In this document: in pieces, positions 32,857-43,363 of the stretch
Layout of the letters: each line of letters begins with the position of its first letter
Numbering within the stretch: position 1 is the stretch's first letter
Source: Strongylocentrotus droebachiensis
Taxonomy: Eukaryota; Echinodermata; Echinoidea; Camarodonta; Strongylocentrotidae
Direction: 5' to 3'
Assembly (NCBI GenBank): GCA_035222895.1
Contig: JAVYIG010000705.1
Span: 62,001-126,000 of the forward strand
Length of the DNA stretch: 64,000 bases
Notes under the pieces: model-generated
What the model was told of the DNA's origin: nothing
Databases searched by the model: none
Seen by the model: the letters and a program-made list of their open reading frames with translations, nothing else
Program-made: the position numbers and the translations under genes

Positions 32857-35800
32857 ATGATTTTATGGTCAATGTATCGTATTCAGTGTTTACTGACACT
32901 AATGATAATTGTAACGTTACATTGTCCATATGCTGGTGAGTATTCTCATTTCTGCTTCCCCCTTTTCCTTCGATTTTCTTTTCTTTCCTTCTTCTTGTTC
33001 TTTGTTGTTGTTGTTGTTTCGCTTTTTTTCATTACGGCAGAGTTGTTATATTATCAGCTTCGACGGATTTTCATCTCCCAATAATTTGTTGATGCATGTT
33101 TACATAAACCTTTTATTGAACTAAATTGATTTCATTTGAATATGGCCGCGTTCATGCTTGATTTTGACGGCCAGAATCAGGCATCTGTTACGTGTTTAGT
33201 TTAAAACACGCTTGCGTTCATGCTCACTTTTGTAGAATCACCGAAAAACGGCGATCACGAACGCCGATCGTAAACTCACAAAAAGATGCGTTTACAATTG
33301 TAAACGCGTTTAAATGGGGTCAACGCACTGACCTCTAGTGGGTCTACGTAGTGAAGGTCACACAATGCCACACAAGGAGAATTGCCTGGATGAGCCAGAG
33401 AAGTAAGCATGAACAGCTACACCGTGGAACTGCGATCACGATGAGCGTTTACGATGAGCGTTTTCAAAATCAAGCATGAACGCGCCCTAAGTTATGTCAA
33501 GATAAGATAGGAATAATTCATGTTGTATGGATGATTCGCTGATAGAATTACATTTGCCATAAGAGTCTCCTACTAATGTACAAAGACATATTCAGAGTGA
33601 GAGAGGGAGGGGGAGAGGGAGAGAGAGAGAGAGAGCAACTCCTATTGGTCTACAGGTAAAGGTATACTGCAATGGATATGAACCTACGGTAGGCGTAAAT
33701 TTATAATGATGACGATCACATTAAAGTAGACACACGAAGAATCAAAAGTGTTTTGAATTGATGCAAAACTCATATCATTGCGAAGGGGAAGCCTTACTGA
33801 TCAAATACAACAACTCTCCTCTTCAAAATATGTTTGGGGCCCGCAGAAATCAACTCTCAAAAATGTTAGTTTCGAGATCCAGATTTTCTGCCTTCAGCAG
33901 TCCTTTGTAGAGCGTCAATATTTGTGACGTCACACACGGGACACGGCTGGCTAGCTGCAGACTAATACACGCGCGACTCCGGTAGGCGGCCGGTACTGAG
34001 CTGTTTGTCCAGTGTGTGACGTCACTATTCAGAGCTCGCTATGCTCGTGTGTTTGGTCTTGAAAAATTGCATTTTACGCCTTTCCATGATATCTATATGA
34101 TTTCTCAGCAAATTATTCGTGTTTTTCAAGAGAAAATCTTTCCATCCTTATGTAATTTGTTCTAATTATCAGTTGTAGTGAATTTTTCTTTGTGTAGCTC
34201 CTTTAACAATAATAATAATAATATTAATAATAATGATGATGATGATAGTAATAATAACGATAATAATAACAATAAGAATTGTAATAATGAGAGCGGTAAT
34301 AATATTATGAAGTTGATAAATAATAATGAAAATAATAATAACACTAACAATAATGACATTAATGGTATTGATGGTGATGAAGATGATGATGATGATGATA
34401 ATACTATTCAAAATGATAGTAGTAATAATAATAATAATTATGATAATAATGATGATGATAATAATTAAACTAATATTGATACAAATAATGATACCAATAA
34501 TAATAATAGTAATGATGATTATGATGATGATTATGACAATAATATTAATGATATAATAATCATGAGAATGATGATATAGATATATTGACTGCTATGAGAG
34601 GCATCGCTGTGTCTATAGACTCAAGGGGACGTTACATCCTGTTATGACCCTGAGGCGCGCCGAGAGGTCATCGGCAGGATGTAACGTCCCTGAGAGTCAG
34701 TTTAAAAACAGCTATGCTTCGAATATTAAAGCAGTCAATATATCTTTTATATACCGAATTCACACAGAAATCTACAATGAATTCTTACCTTATCCTTTTC
34801 TTGAGTAAAGACTGGTTAAATTATTACAGAAAATCTGAGCGACCATGGGTGTCGATCTGTAACTGATACCTATTCATCAGGTGAATAGGTATTACGTAAG
34901 GATCGACACCCATGTGAGCCACCATTTGTAAATCTTCGCTGGAAAATTGACGTGTGTGTGTGTGTGTTGGGTTTTTACAGACGCGTATCAATCAAATATG
35001 ATTATTTACGTCTGGGGACCGAACTTTAAACGTCACCATCCGAAAGACGTGACTCAGTTTCGAACCAGTGCGTCCTCGGCTGAATCAGTTTGTAACTTCC
35101 ACTGTTAGCTGGATTATAGGCGCACGCCACAACGTCTAGTTGCCTCAATGTAACGATCATTCGGGAATCGGACAGGCACACTGCACTGGTTTTTGTATCC
35201 ACGCTCGCACAAAGAAACTTTTCAGAAACTATTGACCGGTAGGCGGGCATGCGGGCATCTTTTAAAAAAACTATTGACTGGTAGGCGGGCATGGCTTAAA
35301 TAACGACTCCAATTTCGACCAATCAGATGTCTTTGACTAGATTTATTCAAGATACTAAAGAGAGGTATATCATAACAAATATTCCGTTCTTGTAGGGCGC
35401 TTATCACATTACGATATAACGTCCCTACGCACTTTCAAAGAGCTTTGGAGAGTATTAGTATTTTTGGTATATTAGAAAGAAAATCATATTGTCGTATGCC
35501 ACTTAACAAACTGATAGCAGTCGATATATACAAAGAGTGGGGCCTGGAATGTATTTTCGTGTCTTATGACACGGAATGAAGCGGTAATTTTAAAGGAAAA
35601 TAAAAAAATAAAAAAAATACAAATACAAATGTTAGACTTATTCTTCTTTACTAACTGTTTATGGGAATATACACAAACAAGGAAATTACCAGCGAAACGA
35701 AGTAACCATGCTAAGAAGTAAAATAAATCAGTTTACACACTATAAATAGTTTCTCATTTTATTCGCTTGCGCAAGAAAAAATGTGACTTCTTAACCACAA

Positions 35801-38800
35801 TGTTTAGTTTAGATCCAATCTATCGAGTTACTTGTGTGTGTTAGTAATAGGCTAACTTAAAATTTATTTCAGCTACCATTTTCAACCGATCATGTATGTT
35901 TTTATTAAACATTAATTCGAAGTTAATTTGGTGTCATTTTGATCTCTCCCATAGATATTATGAATAATTTTCATGTGCTCAAATTCACGTTTCATGAATT
36001 CACTCCCCTCCTTCGTAGGTAACCTTCACTGCCACATGGAGCCCTTCCTCCCGTCGCGTAGCCGTGGATAACATCCGGGTCATGTCAGCTTTACCACCAA
36101 GTATGCAGTGAATGTGATGAGTATGAATCTGTAGAAAAAACCCACCTAATACAAACTTGCATGAAACATGTGTTTTGTAGGAATACTATGTTGTAGAAAT
36201 TGACTGCACAATTAGGCCTATGTGTATGATAATGACCACATGATTTCAGAGAACGTACAGAAATTGTGCAACGCACGACTTCCTCAACTTAACAGGAAAG
36301 AGCTGCAAACCGGGATCCTCGCTCAAAGAATAATATTTATATTAAAAATACACTGTACGTGTAATGTAATCCTATATTATTATAACCTATCATACATAAT
36401 GCTCTCATTTATACTATTCGCTTTAATTCATTGTTGCAACAACAACAAAAGCAATGGTGATGATGATGATGATAATTACATTAATATGAAAAATATTAAT
36501 AATAATGATAATACTAATAATACTAATAATAGTACTTATGATGATAATAATAATAAGAAGAACAACAACAACAACACTAATAAAATATACTACTCGAATT
36601 GTACTTTTGTGCTTGTGATTTTATAAAAAAAGCATTTTTACGTCTTACAAAATCTTATCTCTGCCTATTGTAATCTAGCACAGGCGCGTACGCAGGAATT
36701 TTTTTCAGGGGGGGGGGGGTTTAACATTTATAAATCGGGCCGAAAATTTCGCAACGACTCAGCCAGCAGCTGAATAAGCGGGGGGGGGGGGGGGGGAGAG
36801 GGGAGGGGGGGCATATGGAAACGTTGTATCATCCGCTCAATCTGACTTGCGTGCATAGAACAAATAAGCATTTTTCCATGAAAAAGTGAAGTTTTCTAAA
36901 ATGTGCGTTTCTTTCCAGCTTTGGCCGCTCTCGCAAGCTCTCACTCGTTTCACTGTGATCAGGCGACTTTGGGGCAAGCGGTTAATGAAAATACTAATCG
37001 TTAGCTTTCTTCTGGTATTTAACTTGTTTTGATTGATTGTATAATTTTGTCGGAATAAAGGAAACAAAAAGGCTTGACCAATACCTTATCAGCGTCTGAA
37101 TTGACCTTTTGAACTCGAATTCCCTGATGCAAGCGCACTAATGACGTCATCTTCGCTAAATTGGTGTCTTTTATCGTAAAATGCGACACTTTCACAATGT
37201 TTATACATCTTTTTTAATTATTAGTAAGATATAACATATTTGTTCTGATATCACTGAAGTTTTGGGTTTTATTTAATGAGTAATTTTAAAATAAGAGCAA
37301 TTTTACTGTTTTAATTTACTGGATCGTACCATTAAAGTCGCAGGGTAGAAAGATGCATTTTCCAACCGCGCCAAATTTAATTTACGTTCCGACATTCTGT
37401 TAAATGGGTTCGTGTTGTTAAGAATCCACTGCTTTCTGCTCCAACAAACGTCCACATGCGGAGTCGTTTATCAACTAATTTATTCAAATTTATGGATGCT
37501 TCCTAGCTTCCCAGGTGTTTGTGTTGCTGTTGAAGCATTTCATTCACCTGCTATCATTCTTTGTACTCCAATTGCCAGAACGCAAATTTCATTTTGGTTT
37601 TATAGTTTCATCGGAGTCGTTTATCAACTATATGTATTCAAATTTATGAATGCTTCCTCCTCAGGTGTTTGTGGTGTTTATGCATTTCATTCACCTGTTA
37701 TTATTCTTTGTACTCCAATTGTTAGAATACAAAATGCATTTTGGTTTTTTAGTTTCATGCAATAAGTAAGTCAATAAAAGGGTATGTTCTGCACAATAAA
37801 AACAATGTGTGTCCCTATTGTACAATGTAATTTCCCCTCATTTTGTAATAGTTAATTTACCCATTCACATAATGGAACTACCTGCCCGATGAAGCCAGTG
37901 GCCTGTGACCCCTGAGCACTCAACACCGTGTGGGAGTCAGTTTGTGAGACTTTTATGAGACAAATACAAGCAAACGTTTCCATATGGGGTAAGAGGACAC
38001 TTTTTTTTTTTTTTTTTGGTCCCCAAAAAATCGCAACGACTCAGCCGACCGCTGCGGGGGGGGGGAGGGGGGGGGGGGGGGGGGGGTAAGAGGACATTTT
38101 TTTTTTTGGTCTCGAAATTTGAAAATTTGACATTTAGCTCCGTTGGGGGGGGGGGTAAGGTCACCTTTTTTAGGTCAGCCATGGGGATAATTTTAAAAAA
38201 AAATCCAAAGGGAGGGGTGTTTAGGGGGGTTATGGGGGGGGGGTTTACACACAGAAAAGTATCAAAAGGGGGGGGGGGGGTTTAACCCCCAACCCCCCCC
38301 CCCCCTGTGTAAGCGTCTGATCTAGCATCATTATAAAAATCTTTGGTGCTGTTGAATCACTATACGCTTGAACCGTATTTACATTGCCTTGAATCATTCC
38401 TGTCTCATTACAAAGCTATAACTACTCGAGCAACAACAACAATCCCCTTCAAATCGTCTACCAGCACAAAGCGGACAATGAACACCACGACGAAACACCG
38501 TACGACCACTAAGAGGGAAACGACGACCACCCTGACGACATCGGAGTGGACAAGGTCTTCGCCACGATCATCAGGTAGTGATTCAACAACGACTTCCATG
38601 GTGGATATCACTTTCACTGATCTCTTGGTCTCAATCCCCAGCCGATTAGGTAGCCGGTAATCACTATAATGATGCATGCCTATCGTACATTGGATTGTGC
38701 ATAAATATAAATACACCACTTTAAAATGGTTATGACACTTTTAATAGGTAAATGTGTGGTATTTTATTTGGTTTTATGTTCTCCATTAGTAACATTTCCG

Positions 38801-41800
38801 TAGATAAGTCAGAAGTAGTATTAACATATTCAATCACAATTGTATGATCGGCATGGGAATGCAACAGCCCCAAAAACCGACAACCCATACACTAGAAAGA
38901 CAATTTCGGTCTCGTAGAACTTCTGACATTTTCTAATAAGGTTCGTTCAGACATGTCGCGGTAAAACTGCGGCATATTTGTAAAAGTTTTTTTATCAGTG
39001 ATATTGTTATTGATATTTTTATTGATATTATTTTATTATTATCGTTATTATTGGTATTAGTAATAGTAGTAGTAGAAGTTTTGATATTATTTTGTATAAT
39101 TATCATTATTATCATAACAATATCATTACTATTTTGCTGTTAATTTTTCACATGAAATATTTTTTTTGTTTATATCATGCTGTATCAAAACAAGAAACAA
39201 AAACAGATAATCAATGTTATGATATGATTGAATTTAAACTTTGTTTTCTCTGTATTTTTAACCTATAATTTGTAAAGGGCATCTCGGGAAAACAGTTTTG
39301 ATACTGAGAGTGATACCCTGTTTAAATCAAACGGATATATAAATAACTACAAATAAATTTATTAATTAATGTATTTACCAATATATTTATTTATTTATCT
39401 AGGCCTTTCCACTGTAGAAGCCGTGGGTCCATCGGTTGACATTTCCATTACAATCTCTATCCCGGTCGTCATTTTCCTGATCATCACTGTTGTAGGTATA
39501 CTGACATATCACCGCCTGAAGCACCCTGGAGAATCACCTATCAGAATGACGGGGAGAGCTAATGAACAACACCAAGACAGGGCCGTTCGGAATAATAGTG
39601 TCCAATGCGCAACATCTCGGTCGTTAAACGCGATGTCTTAGGGTGCGTTCAATCGAATTTTCGAAGCTAGAATCACATACATGAATCACAATTCAAAACG
39701 CCGTTACAAAAAGCAAGGTCACTGCGGTTTGCGTTCAAGCGATTTTTCATCAACGCTGATTCTAGCTCATTGCGAGCCAAACCACTGCGCATCACACTGC
39801 GCAGTATGGCCCAGGAACTTCGGCGCGCGCTTTCTGGAATTGTTTACGGCCGACTGTCGACTGCTGTTTTGAGCATAGATCGCAATAATAAGACAAAGAA
39901 TGAGAAGGTGATAGAAGGAAGAAACAAAGAATAACATAAGGAAAGACAGAAAGATAAAGTCGATAGAATGATTAAAACAAAGAATAACATAAGAGAAGGT
40001 GAAAGAAGGAAGAATCGAAGAATAACATAAGGAAAGACAGAAAGACAGAAAGAGAGAGTGATAGAATGCTTAAAACAAAGAATTACATAAAAGGTGATAG
40101 AAGGAAAAAACAAAGCATAACATAAGAATAGAAGGAAGAAACAAAGAATAACAAAAGAGAAGGTAATAGAAGGAAAAAACAAAGAAAAACATAAGAATAG
40201 AAGGAAGAAACAACGAATAACAAAAGGAAAGACAGTAAGAGAATGTGAAAAAAGGAAGGAACAAAGAATGACATAAGGAAGAACAGAAAGAGAAAGTGAT
40301 AGAATGATTAAAACAAAGAATAACATAAGAGAAGGTGAAAGAAGGAAGAATCAAAGAATAACATAAGGATAGATAGAAAGAGAAAGTAACAGAAAGATTA
40401 AAACAAAGAATAACATAAGAGAAAGTGATAGAATTATAAAAACAAAGAATAACATAAGAGAAGATGATAGAAGGAAGAAACAAAGAATAACATAAGGAAA
40501 GACAGAAAGAGCAAATGATAGAATGATAAAAACAAAGAATAACATAAGAGAAGGTGAAAGAAGGAAGAATCGAAGAATAACATAAGGAAAGACAGAAAGA
40601 CAGAAAGAGAGAATGATAGAATGCTTAAAACAAAGAATTACATAAAAGGTGATAGAAGGAAAAAACAAAGCATAACATAAGAATAGAAGGAAGAAACAAA
40701 GAATAACATAAGAGAAGGTGAAAGAAGGAAGAATCAAAGAATAACATAAGGAAAGATAGAAAGAGAAAGTAACAGAAAGATTAAAACAAAGAATAACATA
40801 AGAGAAAGTGATAGAATTATAAAAACAAAGAATAACATAAGAGAAGATGATAGAAGGAAGAAACAAAGAATAACATAAGGAAAGACAGAAAGAGCAAATG
40901 ATAGAATGATAAAAACAAAGAATAACATAAGAGAAGGTGAAAGAAGGAAGAATCGAAGAATAACATAAGGAAAGACAGAAAGACAGAAAGAGAGAGTGAT
41001 AGAATGCTTAAAACAAAGAATTACATAAAAGGTGATAGAAGGAAAAAACAAAGCATAACATAAGAATAGAAGGAAGAAACAAAGAATAACAAAAGAGAAG
41101 GTAATAGAAGGAAAAAACAAAGAATAACATAAAAATAGAAGGAAGAAACAACGAATAACAAAAGGAAAGACAGAAAGAGAATGTGAAAAAAGGAAGGAAC
41201 AAAGAATGACATAAGGAAGAACAGAAAGAGAAAGTGATAGAATGATTAAAACAAAGAATAACATAAGAGAAGGTGAAAGAAGGAAGAATCAAAGAATAAC
41301 ATAAGGAAAGATAGAAAGAGAAAGTAACAGAATGATTAAAACAAAGAATAACATAAGAGAAAGTGATAGAATTATAAAAACAAAGAATAACATAAGAGAA
41401 GATGATAGAAGGAAGAAACAAAGAATAACATAAGGAAAGACAGAAAGAGCAAATGATAGAATGATAAAAACAAAGAATAACATAAGAGAAGGTGAAAGAA
41501 GGAAGAATCGAAGAATAACATAAGGAAAGACAGAAAGACAGAAAGAGAGAGTGATAGAATGCTTAAAACAAAGAATTACATAAAAGGTGATAGAAGGAAA
41601 AAACAAAGCATAACATAAGAATAGAAGGAAGAAACAAAGAATAACAAAAGAGAAGGTAATAGAAGGAAAAAACAAAGAATAACATAAAAATAGAAGGAAG
41701 AAACAACGAATAACAAAAGGAAAGACAGAAAGAGAATGTGAAAAAAGGAAGGAACAAAGAATGACATAAGGAAGAACAGAAAGAGAAAGTGATAGAATGA

Positions 41801-42903
41801 TTAAAACAAAGAATAACATAAGAGAAAGTGATAGAATTATAAAAACAAAGAATAACCTAAGAGAAGATGATAGAAGGAAGAAACAAAGAATAACATAAGG
41901 AAAGACAGAAAGAGCAAATGATAGAATGATAAAAACAAAGAATAACATAAGAAAAGGTGATAGAAGGAAAAAAAACAAAGAATAACATAAGAATAGAAGG
42001 AAGAAACAAAGAATAACATAAGGAAAGACAGAAAGAGAAAATGATAGAAGGAAAAACAAGGAATAACATAACGGAACAGGCCACGATGGTATAGTGAACG
42101 CAAATTGCATGCAAAGCGGGCGCGCGGTTTTTCCCAAACCGGAAGAGGCTTCGTCATACAATCATGATTGAGAACTCCGTCCGTTCAATCGAATTTTAGC
42201 GACCGTGATTCTTTTGAATCATGATACAAAACGCATCTTTTTCAGCGTTTCATGTTTGTGTTTTCAAACACGTTTATTTTTACGACCGACGAAAAAATCG
42301 CTTGAACGCATTGCGTTTTAAACTAAACGTCTTTAGAAACCGTGATTCTAGGGTGAAAAAGTGTCGATGCAGTGCTCTTCAAGAACTAATCCGTCAGTGG
42401 AGAACCCTCTTGAGACTTTGGTAGGAGAAGTTCTCTACGAAGATCCTGACAAGAAAGTTCATTCGGCAAACACGGCAGATCCTGAACTATCTCATGAGTA
42501 CCTCGTCCCATTCCGGGGTGTTCCTTTGAAGAACAGTTCATTGGACCATGACTACAACTACCCAGACATGCCAGATGTAGGCCTGGTCCAAGGTCCAGTT
42601 TCGGCCAGAAGTACCGACGAAGATGGATACATTGTCAGGGATCGTGACCCACAAGACAGAACAACCGCTGGCTCTAATGTGAACCACTCTTCGCATATAC
42701 TCCGATCACAGGATGGTATTGGATCCTCGAAAATCCCCGGCAGTGAAGGATACTACTCTACGCGCATACCTAAATCCCTTAAGCAGGAGGAACGGGGAGG
42801 GTCATTAGAAAACACTGACTCTCATGTGTACCAATCTGCGGACTCAGTAAAAGCTTGTAATGATAACGAGGATGGTGCTTACATAATCCTGGATGACAAC
42901 TGA
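32857..42903 (+). CDS. Gene C: MAM-family receptor with deleted ectodomain exons and a YxxP-rich tail
   Basis: Exons found: leader 32857-32935 (26 aa, donor GTGAGT), an exon 3 remnant 33665-33688, exon 4 36019-36100 (VTFTATWSPSSRRVAVDNIR, the last MAM strand), stalk 38416-38574 (159 nt, the same length as in B), membrane 39403-39641 (VDISITISIPVVIFLIITVV then a basic YHRLKH), tail 42384-42903 (172 residues). Exon 2 and most of exon 3 are gone. The leader and the stalk both use phase 1, so a leader-stalk-membrane product without MAM could be made by skipping exon 4. The membrane exon has its own stop at 39639-39641 and I could not fix a strong donor; the tail exon acceptor (CTTCAAG) fits phase 2. 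The tail has YEDP, YLVP and YNYP (YxxP, Crk/Nck-type SH2 ligands) plus YIIL near the end. It may be a working variant or a decaying copy. Confidence 0.5.
33144..33487. mobile_element. MITE with GGC(C/G)CGTTCATGCTTGATTTT ends
   Basis: The left GCGTTCATGCTTGATTTTGA is mirrored by the right CAAAATCAAGCATGAACGCG. CGATCACGAACGCCGATCG lies inside. About 344 bp, non-coding, in the gene C intron. Confidence 0.7.
33597..33694 (+). pseudogene. (GA)n run fused to the last 24 nt of MAM exon 3
   Basis: After the GA run and TCTACAGGTAAAGG comes TACTGCAATGGATATGAACC, with the donor context ACG|GTAGGCG, the end of exon 3 as in B and F. Nothing of exon 2 or the rest of exon 3 precedes it. A matching GA run and TCTACAGGTAAAGG occur in gene F at about 58680-58790 in intact intron, so the deletion joined intron sequence to the exon tail. 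Confidence 0.7.
33700..34199. other. Gene C intron
   Basis: The start of this stretch continues the exon 3 flank (GTAGGCGTAAATTTATAATG). 33900-34030 has TGACGTCAC motifs like those at 27750, suggesting an unrecognised dispersed repeat. Confidence 0.35.
34200..34560. repeat. AAT/GAT trinucleotide microsatellite
   Basis: Imperfect AAT, GAT and AAC triplets. It is the counterpart of the block at 22520-22850 beside exon 3 of gene B. Confidence 0.85.
34579..34744. mobile_element. Hairpin MITE
   Basis: GATATATTGACTGCT and AGCAGTCAATATATC are exact inverted ends, with inner GACGTTACATCCTG and CAGGATGTAACGTC. Confidence 0.75.
34844..34914. repeat. 71-bp hairpin
   Basis: CATGGGTGTCGATC ... GATCGACACCCATG with an inner TACCTATTCA and TGAATAGGTA. 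It is a near-complete palindrome, probably a very short MITE. Confidence 0.75.
35000..35235 (-). mobile_element. SINE with a 7SL/Alu-like segment
   Basis: Read on the minus strand it contains GTGGCGTGCGCCTATAATCC then AGCT, CAGCCGAGGACGCACTGG, TTCGAAACTGAGTCACG and CTTTCGGATGGTGACGTT. The first part resembles the Alu domain of SRP RNA (GGCGCGTGCCTGTAATCCCAG). The last part is a tail I recall from marine invertebrate SINEs. The family is not established. Confidence 0.5.
35236..36018. other. Gene C intron
   Basis: A duplicated GACTGGTAGGCGGGCATG motif lies near 35240 and 35285; a SINE-tail remnant lies at 35395-35450. 35800-36018 mirrors the exon 4 flank of gene B (21585-21930). No other gene is seen. 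Confidence 0.4.
36101..36672. other. Gene C intron with B-like inverted homology
   Basis: 36260-36390 matches 18180-18350 in reverse (AACAGGAAAGAGCTGC in both), but splice signals and frame differ between copies, so I do not call an exon. 36440-36575 is AAT/GAT/AAC triplet repeat. Confidence 0.4.
36681..38319. mobile_element. Poly-G hAT-like element, 1.6 kb, 8-bp target repeat
   Basis: The ends CAGGCGCGTACGCAGGAATT and CCCCTGTGTAAGCGTCTG are inverted relatives. ATCTAGCA lies on both sides (36673-36680 and 38320-38327), the 8-bp duplication of hAT transposons. It is rich in G runs near both ends, with no transposase recognised. It lies in the gene C intron before the stalk exon. Confidence 0.75.
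37459..37760. repeat. Two-copy tandem repeat (~155 bp units)
   Basis: AGTCGTTTATCAACTA starts each unit; both contain TTCATTCACCTG and TTCTTTGTACTCCAATTG. The open frame across it reads the repeat and is not a likely protein. Confidence 0.7.
38575..39402. other. Gene C intron between stalk and membrane exons
   Basis: 38580-38930 mirrors 16600-16970 of gene B. 38990-39130 is ATT-rich. Nothing else is seen. Confidence 0.45.
39890..42070. repeat. Purine-rich minisatellite with higher-order structure
   Basis: Built from short words such as GGAAGAAACAAAGAATAACATA, given here as GGAAGAAAC and AAAGAATAACATA, with AAGGAAAGACAGAAAGAG and TGATAGAATGATTAAAAC. Larger blocks starting GACAGAAAGACAGAAAGAGA recur at about 40039, 40589, 40975 and 41530, i.e. 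alternating spacings near 385 and 555 bp. The long minus-strand frames (up to 290 codons of FFLLS-type text) exist because the repeat lacks stops in that direction; they are not genes. It is inside the gene C intron before the tail exon. Confidence 0.85.
42180..42383. repeat. MITE-like inverted repeat before gene C tail exon
   Basis: CGTTCAATCGAATTTTAGCG is mirrored by CGAAAAAATCGCTTGAACGC near 42290-42310. Related ends occur at 39645 (GCGTTCAATCGAATTTTCG), just after the membrane exon stop. The purine minisatellite lies between them. Confidence 0.45.
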
Positions 42904-43363
42904 TCACATAAAATCATTGAATTCTTCAGTGTTTGTTTTGTTTGTGAGCTTTTTATTGATTGATTGATTTTTATTCGACAAGCTTCCAACATACAACAAT
43001 ATACAATAATAACAGATCAAAAATAAGTCAGCTTGAACAGGATAACCCACGAAAGCTCGAGAGCTTATTTCCAGTGGGGTCCCTTACAGACATGTATAAA
43101 ATTAATAAGTTAAAATAGTAATATTTACAGACAGATAAGAAAATTAAAAGAACTACTTATTAAAGATAATAATAATAATAACAACATTAAACTGATGATA
43201 GAAATGATATTAAGTACAAGAAGAAAAAGAAGAAGGAGAAGAAGAAAAAAAGAGGAGAAGGAAGAAGAGAAAAATAATGATGAATTTGTAGAATTTCTAT
43301 AACGTACGAAAACATAAGTATATACAACATGAAAAGGTATGAACCGACAGAAGAATAAAAATT

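Larger units (their letters stand above)
29010..33135. repeat. Segmental duplication, first member (pairs with 54345-58540)
   Basis: Ordered similarity with 54345-58540 in the same orientation: the CCCCTTTAAGTCTACA block, the foldback MITE, the GCTCCTGGGATAC segment, TAGATAGCGCTATACAAA, the exon 1 at 30851/55965, the GTTGCCTCTGTGCAGCATTT segment, and the exon 1 at 32857/58247. Each member therefore carries two signal-peptide exons. Confidence 0.75.

Noticed and set aside
36222-36390. Possible extra exon (SENVQKLCNARLPQ) between MAM exon 4 and the stalk
   Set aside because: Conserved in reverse at 18.2 kb but the acceptor and frame are not kept there, so it is probably conserved intron.
39844-42161. 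Long minus-strand open frames (up to 290 codons) rich in Phe, Leu, Ser
   Set aside because: They read the purine minisatellite backwards; the repeat simply lacks stops. No conserved domain or start context.
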